Assembly: GCA_016207865.1 (NCBI GenBank)
Contig: JACQZD010000006.1
Location: 1 to 26,968 of the forward strand
DNA length: 26,968 nucleotides
Direction of reading: 5' to 3'
Origin: Nitrospirota bacterium
Lineage (GTDB): Bacteria > Nitrospirota > Thermodesulfovibrionia > UBA6902 > DSMQ01
Of the stretch, positions 20,438 through 26,968 are shown one piece after another. Numbering within the stretch: position 1 is the stretch's first letter; each line of letters opens with the position of its first letter. Made by a program: the position numbers and the translations under genes. The notes beneath the pieces were generated by a model. That model saw only the letters and a program-made list of their open reading frames with translations. It was not told the DNA's origin and searched no databases.

Positions 20438-22141
20438 ATGCCTCCTTATAACAGCGCCCTTGAAGATATTAAAAGCAGGCTGGATATCGTTGATATCGTC
20501 TCGGAGTATGTCGCCTTGAAAAAGGCGGGGCAGAACTACAAGGGACTTTGCCCCTTTCATACGGAAAAAACCCCTTCCTTCATGGTCAGCCCTTCAAAGC
20601 AGATATTCCATTGTTTCGGCTGCGGAAGCGGCGGAGATATTTTTACCTTTCTTACGCGTCACGAAAACCTTTCTTTCAATGAGGCGGCTATAATCCTGGC
20701 CAAGAAGGCAGGCGTAACGCTTAAAAAATCCCCGCATGACGCCGCAAGGGCGGGCGAGAAGGAAACCCTGATTAACCTGAATAAAGATGCGCTGGCGTGT
20801 TTTCAAAAGTCCCATTCCCACAGCCCCGAGGCAGCGAGCTATCTTAAAAAAAGGGGGATATCCGTTGAAATGCAGAAATCTTTTTCAATCGGTTATGCCC
20901 CGGGCCGGAAGGATGCATTATTTTCTTTTCTCAAGGGCAAGGGCTATACGGCAGAGCTTATAAAAAAAGCCGGGCTGGTCCATTACGGTTCAAGCGGGAA
21001 TTATGATACATTCAGGCACAGGATTATGTTCCCGATTTTTGATCTCAGGGGCGAGGTGATTGCCTTTGGAGGCAGGGTCCTGTCACAGCATGACGAGCCC
21101 AAGTATCTTAATTCGCCGGAAACGCCTGTTTTCAATAAGGGCCGGGTCTTGTACGGGCTTAACCTTGCCAAGGAATTTATCAAAAAATCAGGACATGCAA
21201 TTTTTACCGAGGGTTATTTTGATGTTATAGCGGCTCATATGTATGGACTTTCAAGCGCCGTGGCCCCTCTCGGCACGGCCCTGACGCAGGAGCATGGAAA
21301 GCTGATTAAGAGATTTACAGAGGACGCAATCCTTGTTTTTGACGGCGATGAGGCAGGCGTGCGGGCGGCAAAGAGCGCCGCAGGCATTTTGCTTGAGAGC
21401 GGACTTAATGTGAAGGTTCTTCCTCTGCCGCGCGGAGAAGACCCTGACAGTTTTTTAAGAAAAAACGGCAAAGAGGCATTTAATGCCCTGCTTGAAAATC
21501 CGGTATCTGTTGTAGAGTTCTTTTTAATGCAGAAGGCAGACAAACATCTGACGGCCAATGAGGCGCTTGAGGTAATCTCAAAAGTGCCGGACAGCATCCG
21601 TCAGGGGCATTATATAAAATTATTGTCAGAAGGCATAGGGATTAACGAGATGTTTGTCAGGGAGGAACTTAAGAAGATAAAGGCGTCTCAACTAAAAGGC
21701 GCGCATAGGCAGGCGCCGGGCATGAAGCCTCTTGCTAAACAGGGTCCTTCTCATGAGGTATACTTATTGCGGCTGCTCCTTAACTATCCTGAAAAGGCGG
21801 AAAGGATTTTTGAGTCAGTCTTAATGGAGGATTTAGAGCATCCCGTCATAAGGTCTGTCTTTAAAAGGATGAAGGAAGGCATGATGGATTATGATGTTTT
21901 ATTTTCAGAATGCCTTGATGACGAAAAAAATCTTATTACAGAGCTTTCCTTCCGCGCTGATTTTGATGATGCGGAAAAGGCGCTTGGGGATTGCCTTAAC
22001 CGCTTTAAAAAAGAACGCAGGCAGAGACTGTTAAACGAGATTCAGGATAAGGTGAAAAAGGCTGAGTCAAAAAAAGACGCCCGGCTTTTGCGGGCGCTTC
22101 AAATTGAGCAGCAGAAACTGCTCGGATTAAAGGGGCATTAA
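20438..22141 (+). CDS. dnaG: DNA primase
   Basis: A 567-residue protein from ATG 20438 (MPPYNSALEDIKSRLDIVDIV). The zinc-binding CHC2 domain has C38, H41, C59 and C62 (CPFHTEKTPSF..FHCFGC). The core has the RNA-polymerase domain with GYAPG and FRHRIMFPIFD, and the TOPRIM motifs FTEGYFDVIAAH and LVFDGDEAGVRAA. The C-terminal part would bind DnaB. An upstream frame extends to 20375, but that portion is the REP unit. No strong Shine-Dalgarno precedes the ATG. rpoD follows after 1 base. Confidence 0.96.
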   Translation: MPPYNSALEDIKSRLDIVDIVSEYVALKKAGQNYKGLCPFHTEKTPSFMVSPSKQIFHCFGCGSGGDIFTFLTRHENLSFNEAAIILAKKAGVTLKKSPHDAARAGEKETLINLNKDALACFQKSHSHSPEAASYLKKRGISVEMQKSFSIGYAPGRKDALFSFLKGKGYTAELIKKAGLVHYGSSGNYDTFRHRIMFPIFDLRGEVIAFGGRVLSQHDEPKYLNSPETPVFNKGRVLYGLNLAKEFIKKSGHAIFTEGYFDVIAAHMYGLSSAVAPLGTALTQEHGKLIKRFTEDAILVFDGDEAGVRAAKSAAGILLESGLNVKVLPLPRGEDPDSFLRKNGKEAFNALLENPVSVVEFFLMQKADKHLTANEALEVISKVPDSIRQGHYIKLLSEGIGINEMFVREELKKIKASQLKGAHRQAPGMKPLAKQGPSHEVYLLRLLLNYPEKAERIFESVLMEDLEHPVIRSVFKRMKEGMMDYDVLFSECLDDEKNLITELSFRADFDDAEKALGDCLNRFKKERRQRLLNEIQDKVKKAESKKDARLLRALQIEQQKLLGLKGH

Positions 22142-22142
22142 A

Positions 22143-23639
22143 ATGACAGAAGGCTATCTGGACACTATTTGGGACAGACAGGAGGGCGCTCCTCCTGAGA
22201 ATTTTGAAGAAGCCGCAGAAGATGATATCCATGAAGATGAAGAGGAAAAGAAACCGGCTCCAAAAGAACTTTTCGCTGACGTCCCTCTGAAAATATATCT
22301 CAAGGAAATAGGTCAGGTTCCATTGCTTACCAGGGAAGCCGAAACGCTGATAGCAATGACCATTGAGCAGGGCAAGGAAAAGATAACGGGGATAATCTTT
22401 ATGATGCCTTTTGTGACAAGCAAGGTTTTGTCTCTTCCTGATTTACTGTTGAAAAACGGGTTGTCTATAAAAAGCATAATCACGGACTGGGAAGGTGCGG
22501 AAAAAGAGGATGAGACATTAAAGAGATTTCTGAATACCATTAAAGCCCTGAAAAATCTTTACGGCAGGAGAGAACCGTATGTTAGAAAACTGAAAAAAAG
22601 AATCGGCGAAAAAGACCGGGTGCTGACGCTAAGCAAATTATCGGAAATCCGGATAAAGATAACCGGCAAGACAAAGGAGCTTAATCTTAAGGATGCAGTG
22701 ATGTCGGCGTTTATTGAACAATTCAGCAAATTTGCCGCACAGTCGGCGGAGTTATACAAAAAAGCTGAGAGAATTTCCAAAAAGTCCGGGAATTATAGAA
22801 AACTCAGGAGGGAAATATCTCAGGTAGAATCCGCCCTCGGATTAAAGGGCGCTGAAATCAGGAAGGCAGTGAGGACTATCAATCAGGCGGAAAAGCAGGT
22901 TGAAGAATCAAAGCGGGCGCTCGTGGAGGCGAATCTCAGGCTTGTGGTCAGCGTTGCCAAGAAATACATGGACCGGGGGCTTACCCTGTCGGACCTTATA
23001 CAGGAAGGCAACATCGGGCTGATGCGGGCCGTTGATAAATTTGAATACAGGAAAGGCTTTAAATTTAGCACATACGCAACCTGGTGGATAAGACAGGCTA
23101 TGATGCGCGCCCTGGCCGATCAGGCCAGGACCATAAGAGTGCCTGTGCATATGGTGGAAACAATAAACCGATTCACTAAGATTTCCCGTGAGCTGCTGCA
23201 GGAGTTTGGAAGGGAGCCTTTGACAGAGGAGATTGCGGAGAAGATGAAGCTTCCGATTGAGAAGGTGAGGACGATTCTCAAAATTTCCAAGGAGCCTATT
23301 TCCCTTGAAGCTGCTGTCAGCGATGATGAGGACAGGTGCCTGATGGATTTTGTTGTTGATACCACAGTGCTCTCTCCGCTGGATTTGGCTATCAGAAGCG
23401 ACCTGCAGGAGCATGTGAAGAAAGTGCTTGAGACCCTGCCCGTGAAGGAGGCGGAAGTTATTAAGAGGCGCTTCGGCATCGGAGACGGCTCGCCGCATAC
23501 GCTTGAGGAAATCGGAGATGAATTTAAGCTGACAAGAGAGCGGATTAGGCAGATTGAGATGAAGGTGCTCAGGAAACTGAGGCATCCCCTGAGAAGTAAA
23601 TGGCTGAGAAGTTTTATGGAAAAAGCGCCGAGGAAGTAA
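22143..23639 (+). CDS. rpoD: RNA polymerase primary sigma factor
   Basis: A 498-residue protein: region 1.2 (DVPLKIYLKEIGQVPLLTREAE), a non-conserved helical stretch of about 200 residues, then region 2 (LVVSVAKKYMDRGLTLSDLIQEGNIGLMRAVDKFEYRKGFKFSTYATWWIRQAMMRALADQARTIRVPVHM), region 3 and region 4 (TLEEIGDEFKLTRERIRQIEMKVLRKLRH). Region 1.1 is short and acidic. The combination marks a group 1 (housekeeping) sigma. AAAGGGG lies in the end of dnaG, 7 bases before the ATG. Confidence 0.95.
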   Translation: MTEGYLDTIWDRQEGAPPENFEEAAEDDIHEDEEEKKPAPKELFADVPLKIYLKEIGQVPLLTREAETLIAMTIEQGKEKITGIIFMMPFVTSKVLSLPDLLLKNGLSIKSIITDWEGAEKEDETLKRFLNTIKALKNLYGRREPYVRKLKKRIGEKDRVLTLSKLSEIRIKITGKTKELNLKDAVMSAFIEQFSKFAAQSAELYKKAERISKKSGNYRKLRREISQVESALGLKGAEIRKAVRTINQAEKQVEESKRALVEANLRLVVSVAKKYMDRGLTLSDLIQEGNIGLMRAVDKFEYRKGFKFSTYATWWIRQAMMRALADQARTIRVPVHMVETINRFTKISRELLQEFGREPLTEEIAEKMKLPIEKVRTILKISKEPISLEAAVSDDEDRCLMDFVVDTTVLSPLDLAIRSDLQEHVKKVLETLPVKEAEVIKRRFGIGDGSPHTLEEIGDEFKLTRERIRQIEMKVLRKLRHPLRSKWLRSFMEKAPRK

Positions 23640-23676
23640 ATAAAAAAGTGGTTTGATTTCTCTTTTGATTTTTTTA

Positions 23677-23705
23677 TTGACGCGGGGCCGCCGGATTTGT
23701 ATAAT
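23677..23705 (+). promoter_or_regulatory. Strong promoter of the pyr operon
   Basis: TTGACG (23677-23682), 17-base spacer, TATAAT (23700-23705). It places transcription start near 23712, directly before the pyr leader. Confidence 0.8.
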
Positions 23706-23710
23706 TAGCT

Positions 23711-23780
23711 GACCTTTAAGCTGGCACCGAGAGGCTGGAAAGGTGACTTGATGAAGATACAGACCTTTCTGCTCTCAGAG
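23711..23780 (+). promoter_or_regulatory. PyrR-binding leader (pyr attenuator), right arm of terminator missing
   Basis: GCACCGAGAGGCTGGAAAGG followed by TG (about 23723-23744) matches the conserved PyrR-binding loop (GAGAGGCT..AAGG) in a CACC/GGTG stem. Further on, GACCTTTCTGCTCTCAGAG (23762-23780) looks like the left arm and loop of an intrinsic terminator. The expected right arm (a complement of GACCTTTCTGCTC) and T run are absent, and the sequence passes straight into the middle of pyrR. PyrR with UMP would normally favour termination; this copy seems unable to. Confidence 0.65.
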
Positions 23781-23790
23781 TGAATGCGCT

Positions 23791-24208
<418 letters not shown>

Positions 24209-24213
24209 GAATC

Positions 24214-25134
24214 ATGATTAAATCAAAAGACCTTTTGGGGATTAAAGACCTTTCTGCCGAAGAAATAATTCGCATCCTTGACACTGCGGCGGTTTTTAAG
24301 GATGTTCTTGCAAGGGACATAAAGAAAGTGCCCACGCTCAGAGGCAAAACAGTGGTAAACGTTTTTTTTGAGCCTTCAACAAGGACCAGGACTTCATTTG
24401 AACTTGCGGCCAAAAGGCTGAGTACTGATGTTGTGAATTTTTCTGTTCCGGCAAGCAGTATAGCAAAGGGTGAAACCCTCAAGGATACTGCGTTGACAAT
24501 TCAGGCGCTGGGCGCTGACTTCGTAGTAATCAGGCATAGCTCCGCAGGCGTTCCGTATTTTCTTTCAAGAGTGCTTAAAGCCTCTGTCATAAACGCCGGA
24601 GACGGAAGCAATGAGCATCCGACACAGGCGCTGCTGGACTTATTTACCATACGCTCTTCCAAGGAGAACATTGAAGGGCTTACTGTTGCGATAATAGGAG
24701 ACGTAGCGCACAGCAGGGTTGCGAAATCCAACATTTACGGTTTAACAAAGCTCGGCGCAAAGGTCCGGCTTATCGGTCCTCCGACGCTTATGCCGGTTGC
24801 TATCAATAATCTGCCTGTTGATATTTATAATTCTATGGAAGAAGGCATCAGGGGCGCAGATGTTATTATGACGCTGAGGATACAGCTTGAACGGCAGAAC
24901 AGGGGCTTTTTCCCTTCGCTTGAGGAATATTTTAAGCTCTACGGTTTAACCGGCGACAGATTAAAGCTGGCAAAAGAAGACGCAATGGTCATGCATCCCG
25001 GACCGATAAACCGCGGAATTGAAATTTCCACGGATGCGGCAGACGGTCCGCAGTCCGTAATTCTTGAGCAGGTGACAAACGGGCTGGCGGTAAGAATGGC
25101 TGTATTATATTTATTGTCGGGGGTAAAGGAATGA
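24214..25134 (+). CDS. pyrB: Aspartate carbamoyltransferase catalytic subunit
   Basis: A 306-residue protein that makes carbamoyl aspartate in pyrimidine synthesis. The carbamoyl phosphate loop is FFEPSTRTRTSFELAAKRL (STRTR at 55-59), and HPTQALLDLFTI, GDVAHSRVAKSN and MHPGPINRGIEI are all present. No regulatory chain gene (pyrI) is seen. The ATG at 24214 directly follows a heptanucleotide array and has no recognisable Shine-Dalgarno. The stop overlaps the pyrC start (ATGA). Confidence 0.96.
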   Translation: MIKSKDLLGIKDLSAEEIIRILDTAAVFKDVLARDIKKVPTLRGKTVVNVFFEPSTRTRTSFELAAKRLSTDVVNFSVPASSIAKGETLKDTALTIQALGADFVVIRHSSAGVPYFLSRVLKASVINAGDGSNEHPTQALLDLFTIRSSKENIEGLTVAIIGDVAHSRVAKSNIYGLTKLGAKVRLIGPPTLMPVAINNLPVDIYNSMEEGIRGADVIMTLRIQLERQNRGFFPSLEEYFKLYGLTGDRLKLAKEDAMVMHPGPINRGIEISTDAADGPQSVILEQVTNGLAVRMAVLYLLSGVKE

Positions 25135-26408
25135 GCATTCTTATAAAAAACGGCAGGGTTATTGATCCGGCGCAGAATATTGACGGCCACTATGAAATAC
25201 TTATAGAGGGCAAAAAAATACGGGGCGTGTACCCGAAGGCAAAGGGGCCGAAAACCGACAAGATAATTGATGCCTCCGGATGTATTGTGATACCGGGGCT
25301 TGTTGATATGCACGCCCATCTGAGGGACCCGGGTTTTGAATACAAGGAGTCCATAAGGACCGGCACCATGGCGGCTGTCAGGGGAGGATTTACGTCAGTA
25401 TGCTGCATGCCGAATACTAATCCCGTAAATGACAACAAGACAGTGACGGAGTTCATACTGAGAAAAAATTATGCCGAGGGCGCCTGCTTTGTGTATCCCA
25501 TCGGCGCAATCACAAAAGGGCAAAAGGGCGAAGAACTTGCCGAGATGGGGATGATGAAAGAGGCGGGCTGTATTGCCTTCTCAGACGACGGCAGGCCTGT
25601 CATGAACAGCCTTATCATGAGGCGGGCGCTTGAGTATTCAAAAATATTTAATGTCCTGATTATCTCGCACTGCGAAGATTTGAGGCTGTCTGAGGGCGGC
25701 GTAATAAACGAGGGATTTATTTCAACCACGCTCGGCTTAAGGGGAATTCCAAAGGCGGCAGAGGAAGTGATGGTTGCCCGGGACATTGCGCTGGCAGGAC
25801 TCACAGGCGGAAGGCTTCATATCGCGCATGTATCAACAGAGGGCTCGGTGAGATTGATAAGGGATGCAAAAGAACGCGGCATCAGCGTAACTGCAGAGAC
25901 CTGCCCGCATTATTTCTGTCTTACCGAAGATGAGGTTAATAACTATAATACAAGCGCAAAGGTAAATCCGCCGTTAAGGACGGAAAGGGATGTTGAGGCA
26001 GTCAAGCAGGGGCTGAAAGACAACACAATTGATGTAATTGCAACCGACCACGCGCCCCATCACATAGATGATAAATACAACAAGGAATTTGACGCTGCAT
26101 CTTTTGGAATTTCAGGGCTTGAGACTGCGTTCAGCTTAGGGCTTAAGCTGGTTGAACAGGGCGTTTTAAGCTTAAAGCAATTTATCGTGAAAATAAGCGT
26201 AACTCCTTCAGGAATAATAGGAATTCCAAAGGGAACTCTTGCAGAGGGCGCTGATGCTGATGTCGCCATAATAGACCTCTCCAAAGACTTTATTGTTGAG
26301 CCGGACAGGTTTTTATCTAAAGGTAAAAACACGCCGTTTAAGGGATGGCAGTTAAAGGGCGCAGTTTTAAAGACCGTATCAAAGGGAAAAGTCTACGAAT
26401 GGGAGTAG
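25131..26408 (+). CDS. pyrC: Dihydroorotase
   Basis: A 425-residue type I dihydroorotase (amidohydrolase fold). The zinc ligands H61 and H63 lie in VDMHAHLRDPGFEYKES, further ligand positions in ISHCED, IAHVSTEG and the catalytic Asp in ATDHAPHH. It cyclises carbamoyl aspartate to dihydroorotate. The start overlaps the pyrB stop by 4 bases and the end overlaps carA by 10, so pyrB-pyrC-carA form a tight operon. The length and all motifs are normal. Confidence 0.96.
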   Translation: MSILIKNGRVIDPAQNIDGHYEILIEGKKIRGVYPKAKGPKTDKIIDASGCIVIPGLVDMHAHLRDPGFEYKESIRTGTMAAVRGGFTSVCCMPNTNPVNDNKTVTEFILRKNYAEGACFVYPIGAITKGQKGEELAEMGMMKEAGCIAFSDDGRPVMNSLIMRRALEYSKIFNVLIISHCEDLRLSEGGVINEGFISTTLGLRGIPKAAEEVMVARDIALAGLTGGRLHIAHVSTEGSVRLIRDAKERGISVTAETCPHYFCLTEDEVNNYNTSAKVNPPLRTERDVEAVKQGLKDNTIDVIATDHAPHHIDDKYNKEFDAASFGISGLETAFSLGLKLVEQGVLSLKQFIVKISVTPSGIIGIPKGTLAEGADADVAIIDLSKDFIVEPDRFLSKGKNTPFKGWQLKGAVLKTVSKGKVYEWE

Positions 26409-26968
26409 AAAAAAAGGGGTCAAAAGCACTCTTAGTTTTAGCGGACGGGACGGTATTTGAAGGCAGGAATTTCGGCTTTAAAGGCGAAACCATAGGCGAG
26501 GTTGTCTTCAATACCTCAATGACAGGCTATCAGGAAATCATCACAGACCCTTCCTACAAGGGGCAGATAGTCGTAATGACTTACACTCAGATCGGGAATT
26601 ACGGGATAAATGATAAAGATGTTGAGTCAAAACAACCTAATGTTGAGGGCTTTGTTGTTAAGGAATATCTTAATTACAACAGCAGCTGGCGTTCTAAGGG
26701 AAATCTCAATGACTATCTCAGGGAAAATAGAATAACCGGCCTTTCAGGCCTTGACACAAGGGCGCTTACGTCTCACTTAAGGGATAACGGCGTGCAGATG
26801 GGCATAATCTCAGCAGTTGATTTAATCCCTGAAAGTCTTTTAGAAAAGGTCCGGAAGCATCCCGGAATCTCTGCAGCAGACCTTGTAAAGGAAGTAACTG
26901 CGGAGAAATCATATAAATGGATGGAGGGTGTGTGGAAGCCTGCTTATGAAAAAGTCAGGAGTCAGGAG
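26399..26968 (+). CDS. carA: Carbamoyl phosphate synthase small subunit, N-terminal part (runs off window)
   Basis: 190 codons are visible from ATG 26399. The N-terminal small-subunit domain is clear: LVLADGTVFEGRNFGFKGETIGEVVFNTSMTGYQEIITDPSYKGQIVVMTYTQIGNYGI, then GLSGLDTRALTSHLRDNG. The glutamine amidotransferase domain would follow beyond the end. With CarB it makes carbamoyl phosphate for PyrB. The start overlaps the pyrC end by 10 bases. The last visible codons (VRSQE) come from AGTCAGG heptads in what should be the linker between the two domains. Confidence 0.93.
   Translation, partial: MGVEKKGSKALLVLADGTVFEGRNFGFKGETIGEVVFNTSMTGYQEIITDPSYKGQIVVMTYTQIGNYGINDKDVESKQPNVEGFVVKEYLNYNSSWRSKGNLNDYLRENRITGLSGLDTRALTSHLRDNGVQMGIISAVDLIPESLLEKVRKHPGISAADLVKEVTAEKSYKWMEGVWKPAYEKVRSQE
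26953..26968. repeat. Heptanucleotide array start inside carA, cut by window edge
   Basis: AGTCAGG (26953-26959), AGTCAGG (26960-26966), AG. The same unit as on the coding strand of the transketolase C-half N-terminus. The full array length is unknown because the window ends. Confidence 0.65.

Noticed and set aside
22908..23585. 225-codon open frame antisense to rpoD
   Set aside because: It lies opposite a fully conserved sigma factor, has no domain resemblance, and its residues follow the rpoD codon pattern in the other frame.

Overview
The window looks like a bacterial chromosome fragment of moderate GC, probably from a metagenome or an uncultivated lineage. Gene content and style fit the Nitrospirota / deltaproteobacterial-like groups: a split transketolase, a NIF3-like gene inside the rpsU-dnaG-rpoD operon, DUF3786, DUF433 and PIN cassettes, and many intergenic palindromes of the GTCATTCCGG...CCGGAATC type. 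The phylum is an inference from recognition, not from a search.

Layout. The 3' end of rapZ (1-182) converges on a minus-strand operon rpsO - pnp - M16 peptidase (392-4056); between them lies a nested inverted-repeat element. A plus-strand tRNA cluster follows: Pro(TGG), Arg(TCT), a 3'-truncated His(GTG) and Lys(CTT), interleaved with hairpins, heptanucleotide repeats and a REP-like palindrome. Positions 4995-6728 form an accessory patch: a broken VapC, two operator-like palindromes, and a tight three-gene PIN / small protein / DUF433 cassette. A TPR protein (-), a secreted PsbP-like protein (+), and a two-gene unit of K+ channel and DUF3786 protein (-) come next. From 15841 down to 9905 runs a minus-strand operon: transketolase N-half, transketolase C-half, ftsE, ftsX, a catalytically degenerate EnvC-like LytM protein, and a CtpA-type protease, closed by an intrinsic terminator. 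trpD, a DUF4160/DUF2442 pair, a 60-residue protein and a DUF488 protein fill 16060-18551. The plus-strand macromolecular synthesis operon rpsU - yqeY - nif3-like - dnaG - rpoD (18611-23639) is followed by a pyrimidine operon: PyrR-type leader, pyrR fragment, pyrB, pyrC and carA (runs off the end).

Two window-wide patterns stand out. First, four otherwise healthy loci carry a sharp internal loss: pnp (end of the second RNase PH domain plus most of the KH domain, with a frame change), tRNA-His (T-loop onward), vapC (the TNDxWIA block, with a frame change) and the pyr leader/pyrR junction (terminator right arm plus the PyrR N-terminus). The flanking sequence on each side still matches its family well, so either the assembly dropped segments or the lesions are very recent. 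Second, degenerate tandem arrays of 7-bp units (AACTGTT, AACTGAG, AGTCAGG, AGTGAAT, AATAACT, TTCCCAT) sit at gene boundaries and run into coding sequence. They supply the start codon and the signal-peptide core of the EnvC-like protein, the N-terminus of a transketolase subunit, the stop codon of the pyrR fragment, the pyrB initiation region and part of carA. Because 7 is not a multiple of 3, copy-number change in the intragenic tracts would shift frame.
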